The notes below the pieces were generated by a model. The model was not told the DNA's origin, searched no databases, and was given only the letters and a program-made list of their open reading frames with translations. Shown here one piece after another: positions 17,468-25,918 of a stretch of DNA of 64,000 nt (the stretch's first letter is position 1; each line of letters opens with the position of its first letter). The DNA lies in contig NZ_JAFKOH010000002.1 in NCBI RefSeq assembly GCF_017303375.1, positions 372,001-436,000 of the forward strand, given 5' to 3'. The position numbers and the translations under genes were made by a program. This DNA comes from Bacillus sp. NTK074B. GTDB taxonomy: Bacteria; Bacillota; Bacilli; Bacillales; Bacillaceae_B.

Positions 17468-17893
17468 CTACTCCCCTCCTCTTTCTCTTGTCGCATCCAG
17501 CTCATGGGAGGATTTGTTCAAGGATAAATCCAATGCTTGATCATTAGCTTCATTAGTAAATATAAACTTCGTCATAATTTCCCACTTTTCTTGATTGTAA
17601 TTTTGTTTGTAAATCTCTAGTAAGTGTACATAAGCCAGGTATACATCATCAACTATAAATAATGGAAAGTGATTCGGAACATAAGAAGGAATGGGGGCCT
17701 CTTTCGACCAAAGGGAAGCGATTGCTCCCATTTCAATGCTCTTCAAAAGATCGATTTCATCACTAAAAGGGACATAAAGTCCCTTCTCCATTGTCATACT
17801 AGTTGAATTAGAAACTATTAAAAACGCAAACCCCGGCAGGTTAATTCCTTTGGTATCTGGAAACAATCTCTTCACTTCATCATAAAAAAGCAT
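17468..17893 (-). CDS. Free-standing MurF/MurE-like N-terminal domain protein, no ATP-binding domain
   Basis: 141 residues. The pattern [16 protein letters not shown], then [10 protein letters not shown], then P-L-F-I-V-D-D and Y-L-A-Y-V-H-L-L follows the N-terminal (UDP-substrate) domain of MurF/MurE: a turn with S-T/S residues, K-G-D-L-F-V-P-like strand, G-A-x-A strand, I-I-V-D-D and a helix. The P-loop ATP domain and C-terminal domain are missing, so it cannot be a ligase. It lies exactly between murE and mraY, the ancestral place of murF; 2 bp separate it from each neighbour. Intact frame, good start and coupling argue for an expressed protein, not a pseudogene. The family call is by eye. 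Confidence 0.75.
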   Translation of the reverse strand: MLFYDEVKRLFPDTKGINLPGFAFLIVSNSTSMTMEKGLYVPFSDEIDLLKSIEMGAIASLWSKEAPIPSYVPNHFPLFIVDDVYLAYVHLLEIYKQNYNQEKWEIMTKFIFTNEANDQALDLSLNKSSHELDATRERGGE

Positions 17894-17895
17894 TG

Positions 17896-19356
17896 CTACA
17901 TCCCCTTGATGAAGTTTCTTGCAACTTCCCGATCATCAAAATCGTACACATCGTTCCCTATGATCTGATACGTTTCATGACCTTTCCCGGCAATCAGCAC
18001 CACATCTCCGGGTTGTGCAACATTCAAAGCTTCCTTGATCGCTTCTTTACGATCAATGATCATTTGATATTGTTTACCGAACACTCCCGATTCCATATCT
18101 TTCAATATACTCGCGGGGTCCTCTGTCCTGGGATTATCAGAGGTGAAAATCGCATAATCCCCGTAATCACACGCGATTTCCGCCATGATCGGCCTTTTGA
18201 TCCTATCCCTGTCCCCTCCACAACCGACGACTACTATCACTTTGCCTTTTGTGATCGTCCGGGTGGTTTCGAGTACATTTTTCAATCCATCAGGGGTATG
18301 GGCATAATCGATGATGACTGAGTAAGGCTGACCTTCGGAAACCGTTTCAAATCGCCCCCTGACCCCTTTTGCCTTCTCAAGGCTCCTGATACTGTCTTCA
18401 ATCGGTATGCCTGCAGCAAACGCTGCAGCTAAGGCAGCAAGGGCGTTGTATACATTGAATTTCCCAGCATATTTTAAAACCATCTCCCATTCCCCGAATG
18501 GGGACACAAGGGTGAATACGGACCCCGTTGCCCCGAGCACCAAATCTTTTGCAAAAAAATCAGCAGAAGAATGGAGACCATATGTAAGTACATGGGCGGC
18601 TGTAGACCGGATAAAATAATCCGCTGCTTCATCATCCTTATTAATAATGGCGTATTTAGGGGATTTCTTAAAATAAGTATTCCCTAATTGGGAAAACAAT
18701 AAGCCTTTCGCGTTCCGATAATCATCCATGGACTTGTGATAATCCAGGTGATCCTGGGAGAGGTTAGTAAACACTGCGATATCATAGTCGCAACCGTGTA
18801 CACGACCTTGATCCAGTGCATGTGAAGAAACCTCCATGATGGCGGAACGCACCCCCTTATCACAAAATCGTCTAAATGTCTTTTGAAGGGTTAAACTGTC
18901 AGGAGTCGTGTTATGGCTGACTTCCAACTCATCCCCGACTTTAATATGCATGGTTCCGATTAACCCTGTCTTCATCCCGCTCTGGCTGAAAACATGATCA
19001 ATTAGATGGGTGGTCGTCGTTTTTCCGTTTGTGCCTGTCACCCCTACCAAGAGAAGCTGGTGGGAGGGCTGTTTATAGAAATAGTCTGCCAATATGGCCA
19101 TCGCTTTCTTTGTATCAGGAACAATAATGACGGGAATATCTGCATCAAGTTTCCTCTCTGCAAGGATGGCTGCTGCCCCATTCTTCTCGGCCACTCCGGA
19201 AAGCGAGTGGCTATCGACCTCTAATCCATTGATACAGATAAATAAATCACCATTCTTCACTTTTTTATGGTGGTTCGCGATGTTTGAAATAGCTGGATTC
19301 CCTTCACCCTGTACTGAGAAAAACGGTAGTACTTCCAGCAAAGTGTGCAATCTCAT
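17896..19356 (-). CDS. murE: UDP-MurNAc-tripeptide synthetase MurE (meso-diaminopimelate adding)
   Basis: 486 residues, full length. N-terminal domain (about 1-98), P-loop [12 protein letters not shown] (about 106-117), carbamylated-lysine region (R-N-A-K-G-L-L-F) and C-terminal domain with T-S-D-N-P-R (about 405-410), the D-N-P-R motif that marks specificity for meso-diaminopimelate rather than lysine. It adds the third residue to the peptidoglycan stem peptide. The ATG has GAGGAG about 9 nt upstream. It is followed by the orphan MurF-like domain gene. Confidence 0.98.
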   Translation of the reverse strand: MRLHTLLEVLPFFSVQGEGNPAISNIANHHKKVKNGDLFICINGLEVDSHSLSGVAEKNGAAAILAERKLDADIPVIIVPDTKKAMAILADYFYKQPSHQLLLVGVTGTNGKTTTTHLIDHVFSQSGMKTGLIGTMHIKVGDELEVSHNTTPDSLTLQKTFRRFCDKGVRSAIMEVSSHALDQGRVHGCDYDIAVFTNLSQDHLDYHKSMDDYRNAKGLLFSQLGNTYFKKSPKYAIINKDDEAADYFIRSTAAHVLTYGLHSSADFFAKDLVLGATGSVFTLVSPFGEWEMVLKYAGKFNVYNALAALAAAFAAGIPIEDSIRSLEKAKGVRGRFETVSEGQPYSVIIDYAHTPDGLKNVLETTRTITKGKVIVVVGCGGDRDRIKRPIMAEIACDYGDYAIFTSDNPRTEDPASILKDMESGVFGKQYQMIIDRKEAIKEALNVAQPGDVVLIAGKGHETYQIIGNDVYDFDDREVARNFIKGM

Positions 19357-19543
19357 CTTTTCAACTCCTCACAGGTAGAAAGCAACCTTTTTATATTTTA
19401 CAAAAAAATACGTACGAAAGCTATCAACCTTTTAACTTAGTTCGATATCTTTATTGATTTCAGCACTCTCGTTTTACATTCCCGGGGACATTTTAATATC
19501 TAAGCCCCGTGATTGATGATATCGGTATCACATTTCTGCATAA

Positions 19544-21460
19544 CTATTCTGATAGATAAACCCTCACTTTGGATCCTTGTTTGATTTTCACCCCGGGATC
19601 AGGAGACTGACTTACTACTTTTTCACCGTTTCCGCTTACATCCAGATCAAGGTTTACGAGTTGCTCCTGAAGCTCATTTTTCTTCAATCCCACCAAATCA
19701 GGTGTTTCGATCATAGGAGTGTCCGTCCACGTCAATTCTTTTTCAATTTGGCCTTTTCGCTTCGGTACCCCTAATGCTTCCAGACTATCACCAATGATAC
19801 TCCCACCAATCGGGGCAGCAACGACACCACCAAATTGAATCGTCCCCTTGGGATTATCCACTGCTACGTACACGACAATTTCGGGATCATCCATAGGTGC
19901 TACTCCCATAAAAGAAACAATATGATTATTTTCAAGATATTTACCATCTTTGGCTTTCTGGGCAGTTCCAGTCTTTCCCCCTACCCGGTAACCATCTACG
20001 TAAGCTTTCTTACCGCTGCCTTTGGCAACGACACTTTCCAACGCTGCCCGGATCTGCTTGGAAGTCTCTTCAGAAATGACCCTCTTCTTGATTTGAGGTG
20101 TCTTTCTCATCACCACTTCACCCGTTGTAGGATCAATAAGCTCTTTTGCAATATAAGGCTGATACAATACGCCTCCGTTGACAGCCGCAGATACCGCTGC
20201 TACCTGCTGAATCGGGGTAACAGCCACACCTTGACCAAATGCGGTGGTCGCTTGCTCCACAGGTCCCACCCGATCAAGATTGAACAGAATACCCTTTCCC
20301 TCTCCTTGAAGATCTATGCCAGTCTTTTCACCAAATCCAAAATTATGGATATATTCGAAGAGTTTCTGTTTCCCTAACCTCTGTCCCAGTTCGACAAACC
20401 CCGGGTTACATGAGTTCTGTACGACTTCCAGGAAAGTCTGCGTGCCGTGTCCACCGCGCTTCCAGCAATGAAGGGTCGAACCAGCAACCTCGATATGACC
20501 GGGATCATGAAACGTTTCCTTATAGAGGTCCACCTTCTTCTCTTCGAGTGCCGCGGCCAGGGTAATAATCTTGAACGTGGAGCCCGGCTCATAAGTGCTC
20601 CAGATCGGCAGATTCCGGTTATAAATCTCTTGCGGGACATTCCGAAAGTTCGCCGGGTCGAACGTCGGCCTGCTCGACATGGCCAGTATTTCACCATTGT
20701 TTGGATTCATAGCAATAGCAATGATACCATCGGGGTTATACGTAGCCTCGGCAATATCCAACTCCCTCTCTACAATGGTTTGCACTTTGGTATCAATCGT
20801 TAATTTCAGATCCAATCCGTTTTCAGGTTTTTCAAAGTCATCCGCCATATCGGGCATTCTCTTTCCTTTTGCATCTGAGAAAAATTTAACATACCCTTTA
20901 TCTCCACTAAGCTCTTCATCGTATGAAAGCTCAAGTCCCATCAGTCCTTGATTATCAATCCCTGCGAACCCAAGGACATGGGATAAATAGCTTCCGTAAG
21001 GATAATAACGTTTAGAATCCTCTCCTAAATAGACACCTTTTAAATTCAGGTCCCTTACTTCTTTTGCTTTATCATATGAAATCTTCCTTGCTTCCTTTAT
21101 CAATACCATGTTGGCTTTCTGTGTTACATATTTATATGCAGATTCTACTGAAATATTAAGGACGGCCGCCAGTTTATCCGCTGTTGCCCGTGGGTCTGTG
21201 ATTTGCCGTGGAACAACAAATATCGTTGGTGCACTTTCATTACCGGCAAGTTCCACTCCATTTCGGTCTACTATTTTTCCCCGTTCAGGTTGAAATGGGA
21301 TATTTCGACTCCATGAGTCTTTTGCTAAGCCGGTAAGCCAGTCCCCTTTAAAAAACTGAACATACCCAAGCCTTATATCTATGATGGAGAATACAAGGAC
21401 CCCTACTATAAGCGCTGCAGCCAACCTTTTCCTTACCGTTACATTGGATACTCTTTTCAC
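19544..21460 (-). CDS. spoVD: Sporulation penicillin-binding protein SpoVD (class B PBP)
   Basis: 638 residues. N-terminal membrane anchor, pedestal domain, transpeptidase domain with the three active-site motifs S-T-F-K, S-C-N and K-T-G, and one C-terminal PASTA domain (about 580-638). It crosslinks spore cortex peptidoglycan together with SpoVE. A longer frame reads upstream to 21508, but the GTG at 21458-21460, with GGGGAGG 8 nt upstream and followed by the family N-terminus R-V-S-N-V-T-V-R-K-R-L, is the better start. A sigma-E-like promoter lies about 30 bp upstream. Confidence 0.96.
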   Translation of the reverse strand: MKRVSNVTVRKRLAAALIVGVLVFSIIDIRLGYVQFFKGDWLTGLAKDSWSRNIPFQPERGKIVDRNGVELAGNESAPTIFVVPRQITDPRATADKLAAVLNISVESAYKYVTQKANMVLIKEARKISYDKAKEVRDLNLKGVYLGEDSKRYYPYGSYLSHVLGFAGIDNQGLMGLELSYDEELSGDKGYVKFFSDAKGKRMPDMADDFEKPENGLDLKLTIDTKVQTIVERELDIAEATYNPDGIIAIAMNPNNGEILAMSSRPTFDPANFRNVPQEIYNRNLPIWSTYEPGSTFKIITLAAALEEKKVDLYKETFHDPGHIEVAGSTLHCWKRGGHGTQTFLEVVQNSCNPGFVELGQRLGKQKLFEYIHNFGFGEKTGIDLQGEGKGILFNLDRVGPVEQATTAFGQGVAVTPIQQVAAVSAAVNGGVLYQPYIAKELIDPTTGEVVMRKTPQIKKRVISEETSKQIRAALESVVAKGSGKKAYVDGYRVGGKTGTAQKAKDGKYLENNHIVSFMGVAPMDDPEIVVYVAVDNPKGTIQFGGVVAAPIGGSIIGDSLEALGVPKRKGQIEKELTWTDTPMIETPDLVGLKKNELQEQLVNLDLDVSGNGEKVVSQSPDPGVKIKQGSKVRVYLSE

Positions 21461-21491
21461 AAATGGAACCTCCCCTTCTATGGCTCGTTCC

Positions 21492-21521
21492 ATTATATGC
21501 TTGGACATATTGGGGTATGTT
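21492..21521 (-). promoter_or_regulatory. Candidate sigma-E promoter of spoVD
   Basis: On the minus strand, AACATAC (21515-21521) carries the ATA core of the sigma-E -35 box, and CATATAAT (21492-21499) matches seven of eight positions of the sigma-E -10 box CATACANT; spacing is 15 bp. B. subtilis spoVD is a sigma-E gene. Confidence 0.5.
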
Positions 21522-21587
21522 TGAAATCAATGAAAGACTCGTGACGGTATAGTAAATTCTACTTAAGTATCATTTGAGGGAAGGACT

Positions 21588-21686
21588 GAAAAAATAAAAA
21601 GGGTGACTTTCATGAGATTCCTCCAATCCTTTGCCTTATAAATAGACATGGCTAAGGTGGAGGATGTCTCATGCATCAGTCATCCC
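21588..21686 (-). terminator. Long extended-hairpin terminator after pbpB
   Basis: On the minus strand GGGATGACTgatgCATGAGA pairs with TCTCATGaaAGTCACCC, with a second nested stem (CCTCCACCTTAGCC with GGCAAAGGATTGGAGG), followed by TTTTTATTTTTT. The total hairpin is about 86 nt. It separates vegetative pbpB from sporulation-specific spoVD. Confidence 0.8.
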
Positions 21687-21690
21687 TTCA

Positions 21691-23901
21691 TTATTCGTTT
21701 AGAGGTTGTTCATCATCCGCTCCCTGAGCAGATTCTTCTTCAGGAGTCTTGAAGTTGATAACAAGAGGCTCATCTTTCTTAACCTTTGCCCCAGGCTGGA
21801 TGTTTTGGCTGACAGCATAACCATTGCCGACCATATTCATCTTCAGACCTGCGATATTGGCTACCTTGAAGACATCTCTGACAGACCATCCCTTCATATC
21901 CGGAATGGTCATGTCTCCGTCGGTTTTGATCACGACTCTTTCTCCTTCCAGTATGGCCTCACCACCATGGGGAAGCTGTTTGACCACTTGGGAACCGTTA
22001 CCGACTACGATCGGGGTAACTCCTGCTTTTTCGAGCTCTTTTTTTGCTTCCTCCACGCTCATTTTTCTCGTTTCAGGCAGAGACTGTTTTTTTATGCTCA
22101 CTTTTTCCTGAGGTTTGATATTCAGGTATTTTAAGCTGTTTTGCATGACAGGGTTGAAGACTTCGGATACTGGATCTGATCCAATTTCTGTCGGCTCCAA
22201 TTCAGGCTGCTGGACCCCCACGTAAACAATTAATTGAGGATCATCGATTGGAGCCATCCCCATAAACGAGAAAAGATAATTTTCTTTCCCCACCATATAC
22301 CTTCCATTTGCAGGATCAGGGATCTGGCCAGATCCCGACTTACCACCTACGCGGTATCCTTCTATCGCGAACTTCTGTCCTGTACCATTTTCAGAAGTTA
22401 CAGTTGTTTCCAGGTACTTCCTAGTCTGGATCGCCGTTTCTTTCGAAATGGGACTTCCAGAAACTTCAGGCTTCGTTTCTTTGATCACTTTCTTCGTATT
22501 TGGATCCACGATTTTGGAAATGACATAAGGTTTCATCATTTTCCCATTATTCGCAATCGCAGACTCTGCCTGTACCATTTGAAGAGGTGTCACCGTTGTA
22601 CCTTGACCAAAGATGGTCGTGTATTTCTCAATCGGATAATGATAGAGGATGGAACCTGAAGCTTCGTTTGGTAACCCTACATCGGTCGCTTCACCGAAAC
22701 CGAAATCATGGAGGTAATCCTCATATTTCTTAAACCCTATCTTATCGAGAAGATTAGCAAATGCTACATTGGAAGACCTTTGCACACCCTCTAAAAATGT
22801 GATGGTCCCCCAGCCTTCTCCTCCATTATGATCTCGAATCGGGTTAGGGACATTGTCAACGTAGAACTTCCCTGATTCATACGTTTCATTGGGATTGAAT
22901 TTCCCTTCATTCACCGCAGCAGCCAGGGAGAAGGACTTCATCGTCGATCCGGGCTCATACGTGTCTTCAACGATGATATTCGTCCAGTTATCCAGAAGTC
23001 CCTCTCTTGTGTCAGGGTGAAAAGTAGGTCTTTGAGACATAGCGAGAATCTTCCCCGTCTTCGGGTCGGATACGATCGCAAACATTTTCTTGGGCTTATA
23101 TTTTTTTTGGACTTCATTCATTGCCTCTTCAAGAAACGTTTGAACTTTCTTATCAATAGTCAGATAAAGGTCATCCCCATTCTCTGGAGGAGTCACATGT
23201 TCATCTGCATTCGGGAGGAGATATCCCCATACATCACTCTTATATGCAACAGAACCATCTTTTCCTTTTAACACATCATTGAAGCTTGCTTCGACTCCCA
23301 TTTTCCCCACGGTAGTGGAGTCACCATCTTCGTCGGACTTTTTTTGGGCAAACCCGATCAGATGTGACGCAAAGGAGCCGTTTGGATAGAAACGCTTCGC
23401 TTCTTTCCTGAATGTGATACCAGGAAGGCCCGCTTCTTTGATTTCAAGCATTTTCTGGTGTGATAAGTCTCTTCCGGGAGCTCCGAACTCTACTTGATAA
23501 GGTACTTTATCGTTCGTACCCTTCTTGGTTAAACGGTCGTAAATAGAACTCTCCTTCATATCAAGGAGTTTAGCAAGAACTTTGGCCGTTTTCTCAGGGT
23601 CAGTCACGTGCTTCGGTTTTTTCGGATCACTCGTGATACTTGGGTCCAGTATTGCTACAAGAGTATACGCAGAAGTATCCTCTGCAATGACCTCCCCTTT
23701 ACCGTCAAATATTGTTCCTCGATGGGCTTCTAGAATATGACTCTTAATATATTTTTTTGCCGCCTGTGATGCCAGGACTTTCCCTTCCGCTTCCCCAGTG
23801 ACCTGAATGGTGACAAAGCGGACCATTAATACAAAAAAGAGCAAGCCGAAAATCCCGAAAAGGATGGCTGCCCCTATGTTCATACTTGGTCTCTTTTTCA
23901 T
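21691..23901 (-). CDS. pbpB: Penicillin-binding protein 2B (division transpeptidase)
   Basis: 736 residues. N-terminal membrane segment (about 8-28), dimerisation/pedestal domain (about 60-240), transpeptidase domain with S-T-M-K, S-S-N and K-S-G motifs, and two C-terminal PASTA domains (about 605-720) with an acidic tail. It is the essential septal transpeptidase in Bacillus, working with FtsW, FtsL and DivIB. Its ATG overlaps the ftsL stop (TAATG), so translation is coupled. Confidence 0.97.
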   Translation of the reverse strand: MKKRPSMNIGAAILFGIFGLLFFVLMVRFVTIQVTGEAEGKVLASQAAKKYIKSHILEAHRGTIFDGKGEVIAEDTSAYTLVAILDPSITSDPKKPKHVTDPEKTAKVLAKLLDMKESSIYDRLTKKGTNDKVPYQVEFGAPGRDLSHQKMLEIKEAGLPGITFRKEAKRFYPNGSFASHLIGFAQKKSDEDGDSTTVGKMGVEASFNDVLKGKDGSVAYKSDVWGYLLPNADEHVTPPENGDDLYLTIDKKVQTFLEEAMNEVQKKYKPKKMFAIVSDPKTGKILAMSQRPTFHPDTREGLLDNWTNIIVEDTYEPGSTMKSFSLAAAVNEGKFNPNETYESGKFYVDNVPNPIRDHNGGEGWGTITFLEGVQRSSNVAFANLLDKIGFKKYEDYLHDFGFGEATDVGLPNEASGSILYHYPIEKYTTIFGQGTTVTPLQMVQAESAIANNGKMMKPYVISKIVDPNTKKVIKETKPEVSGSPISKETAIQTRKYLETTVTSENGTGQKFAIEGYRVGGKSGSGQIPDPANGRYMVGKENYLFSFMGMAPIDDPQLIVYVGVQQPELEPTEIGSDPVSEVFNPVMQNSLKYLNIKPQEKVSIKKQSLPETRKMSVEEAKKELEKAGVTPIVVGNGSQVVKQLPHGGEAILEGERVVIKTDGDMTIPDMKGWSVRDVFKVANIAGLKMNMVGNGYAVSQNIQPGAKVKKDEPLVINFKTPEEESAQGADDEQPLNE

Positions 23902-24269
23902 TATTGTTCAACAACCTTAACATTCTTTTCTTTTAAGTTAAGTCCAAGTTCTTTCGCTTTTTCAAGAATACGTTCATACGTACTTAATTCGCTCACTTGA
24001 AGTTTCAGGTCATTATTGGCCTTCTCCTGTTTTTCAATAGTGGTTTCAACGTTCTGAACTTCTTTGTTGACATCATAGATGGCTGCCTGTGTCGATACGA
24101 TTTGAACGGCCAGGAAACAAAACACCATGGCGAATATGGCCACAAGGATCTTTTCACCCGGTGTGACGACGGACCTTCTTTCTTCATTCAGTCTTTGTGG
24201 TCTGGCTTGAACGGACTGATAAGATTTCTCCACTTTTTGTTGCTCGTAATTTCTGGCTAAGTTACTCAA
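23901..24269 (-). CDS. ftsL: Cell-division protein FtsL
   Basis: 122 residues: basic cytoplasmic N-terminus (to about residue 37), one membrane segment (about 38-58) and an extracellular leucine-zipper-type coiled coil (about 60-115). It forms the regulatory complex with DivIC and DivIB. The start is TTG at 24267-24269 with a GGGAGGGAG site. Position between rsmH and pbpB is canonical. Confidence 0.95.
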   Translation of the reverse strand: MSNLARNYEQQKVEKSYQSVQARPQRLNEERRSVVTPGEKILVAIFAMVFCFLAVQIVSTQAAIYDVNKEVQNVETTIEKQEKANNDLKLQVSELSTYERILEKAKELGLNLKEKNVKVVEQ

Positions 24270-24294
24270 AATTCTCCCTCCCGTTTCCTTCTTT

Positions 24295-25230
24295 TTATAT
24301 ATTTTTTTCTGCGATTCTCAATTTAGCTGACCTGGCACGATTATTTTCTTCTAATTCTTCTTCGCCAGGCAGGATCGGTTTTCTCGTAATCAGTTTAAGT
24401 TCCGCCTCATACCCCTCAGGGATAATAGGTAGTCCTGGAGGCAAGTCAGGCCCAGACGCTTTTTCCCTGAACATGGTCTTACAAATCCGGTCTTCCAGTG
24501 AATGAAACGTAATGACGCTCACCCTTCCACCCTTATGGAGAAGACCTATCGCCTGCTCCAAGGAATCTTCGAAAGATCCAAGCTCATCATTCACGGCAAT
24601 ACGGATTGCTTGAAAGACTCTCTTGGCTGGATGACCACCCTTTCGCCTTGCGGGTGCCGGAATTCCATCCTTGATCAATTCCACAAGTTCCCCCGTGGTT
24701 TCAATTGCATTCACTTCACGCGCTGCTTCGATCTTTCTGGCAATTTGCTTGGAGAATTTTTCTTCTCCATATCGATAAAAGATCCGGACCAAATCTTCAA
24801 ACGACCAACGATTAACCACATCGAAAGCAGATACTTCCCCTTGTAAATCCATTCTCATGTCAAGAGGTGCATCATGGTGATAACTAAATCCTCTTTCTGG
24901 AGTATCCAGTTGAGGTGATGAAACACCAAGATCGTATAAAATCCCATCCACACTATGTACTCCGAGTAGTTCAAGTTCTTCTTTGATATGTCGGAAATTT
25001 GATTGGACGAATGTCACTCTGTCCTTATAAGCTGAAAGCTTTTCTTTTGCATGGTTGATGGCTGTTTCATCCTGATCAAAGCAATACAGATGTCCTTCGG
25101 GCGATAGCTGACTGACGAGATATTCACTGTGCCCTGCACCGCCTAGCGTACAATCTACATATACGCCATCTTTTTTGATATTAAGGCCGTCTACGGTCTC
25201 TTTCAATAATACAGTGGTATGTTTAAACAT
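24295..25230 (-). CDS. rsmH: 16S rRNA (cytosine(1402)-N4)-methyltransferase RsmH (MraW)
   Basis: 311 residues. SAM-binding motif [10 protein letters not shown] near residue 27, [15 protein letters not shown] near 100, and [18 protein letters not shown] near 200 are RsmH signatures. It methylates N4 of C1402 in the ribosomal P site. Second gene of the dcw operon, after mraZ. Confidence 0.98.
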   Translation of the reverse strand: MFKHTTVLLKETVDGLNIKKDGVYVDCTLGGAGHSEYLVSQLSPEGHLYCFDQDETAINHAKEKLSAYKDRVTFVQSNFRHIKEELELLGVHSVDGILYDLGVSSPQLDTPERGFSYHHDAPLDMRMDLQGEVSAFDVVNRWSFEDLVRIFYRYGEEKFSKQIARKIEAAREVNAIETTGELVELIKDGIPAPARRKGGHPAKRVFQAIRIAVNDELGSFEDSLEQAIGLLHKGGRVSVITFHSLEDRICKTMFREKASGPDLPPGLPIIPEGYEAELKLITRKPILPGEEELEENNRARSAKLRIAEKNI

Positions 25231-25268
25231 GTTGAATTCACCTTTCCAATCGAACGTTTTGCGGAGGG

Positions 25269-25700
25269 CTAAATATCAAACCCTTCCATATTCTCTGCAA
25301 GTTCAGCAAATGAATCTTCAGATTGTGTGAAATAGTCTTCCCATAATGATTTACTCCAAATCTCAATTCGATTGGAAACTCCTAAAATAATGCATTCTTT
25401 ATCCAAATGTGCATAATTCACAAGTGTAGCAGGAATATTCACCCTGCCCGTTTTATCCAGTTCACTCTCGGTTGCTCCCGAGAAGAAAAATCGGGTGAAG
25501 GCACGGGCATCTTTCTTAGTCAGTGGCAGGGCTTTAAGTTTCTCCTCTAAGGAACGCCATTCATCCATTGGGTAACCAAATAAGCACTGGTCAAGCCCCC
25601 TGGTGATGACAAAGGCTTCACCGAGGTGTTCACGGAACTTGGCAGGTACAATTAAACGGCCTTTATTATCAATGTTATGTTGATATTCGCCCATGAACAT
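25269..25700 (-). CDS. mraZ: Transcriptional regulator MraZ
   Basis: 143 residues, two AbrB-like halves, each with the D-x-x-x-R motif: N-I-D-N-K-G-R (about 10-16) and E-L-D-K-T-G-R (about 84-90). MraZ binds repeated GTGG-type boxes upstream of its own operon and represses it. Start ATG at 25698-25700 with a G-rich site 8 nt upstream, giving M-F-M-G-E-Y; a longer frame adds five residues without a better site. Matching operator repeats lie just upstream. Confidence 0.97.
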   Translation of the reverse strand: MFMGEYQHNIDNKGRLIVPAKFREHLGEAFVITRGLDQCLFGYPMDEWRSLEEKLKALPLTKKDARAFTRFFFSGATESELDKTGRVNIPATLVNYAHLDKECIILGVSNRIEIWSKSLWEDYFTQSEDSFAELAENMEGFDI

Positions 25701-25711
25701 ATGCACTGCCC

Positions 25712-25756
25712 CCACTTTCTAACACAAATGTACCACATCCCCCCACTTTTCTCCAC
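25712..25756 (-). promoter_or_regulatory. MraZ operator: GTGG boxes with 10-bp phasing
   Basis: On the minus strand GTGG occurs at 25753-25756, 25743-25746 and 25733-25736, exactly 10 bp apart (GTGGAGAAAA, GTGGGGGGAT, GTGGTACATT), with a fourth at 25712-25715, next to the mraZ ribosome binding site. Octameric MraZ is known to bind such phased repeats. The operon promoter is probably just upstream, near 25760-25790, but no clear hexamer pair was seen. Confidence 0.8.
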
Positions 25757-25861
25757 TCTTTTCTATATTCTTTTCTTGCATAATATTCCCTCTTTTTTTT
25801 GTTAGTCTTTTTCCTGCTTTTCCAGACAAATTTCCGGATGAAAAATTTGTCTTTATACAAC

Positions 25862-25908
25862 AAAAAAAGGACCTTATTCGCACTTTAGAGCGAATTGGGT
25901 CCTTTTTT
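25862..25908 (-). terminator. Terminator after bshC
   Basis: AAAAGGACC and the inner ATTCGC pair with GCGAAT and GGTCCTTTT; the minus strand ends in T residues. It lies about 10 bp after the bshC stop and insulates the dcw operon. Confidence 0.93.
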
Positions 25909-25918
25909 AATTAGCCGT

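Noticed and set aside
19357..19543. Promoter for murE
   Set aside because: A TTGATA followed after 17 bp by TTTGTA is too weak to call; the gap also shows no clear terminator after spoVD.
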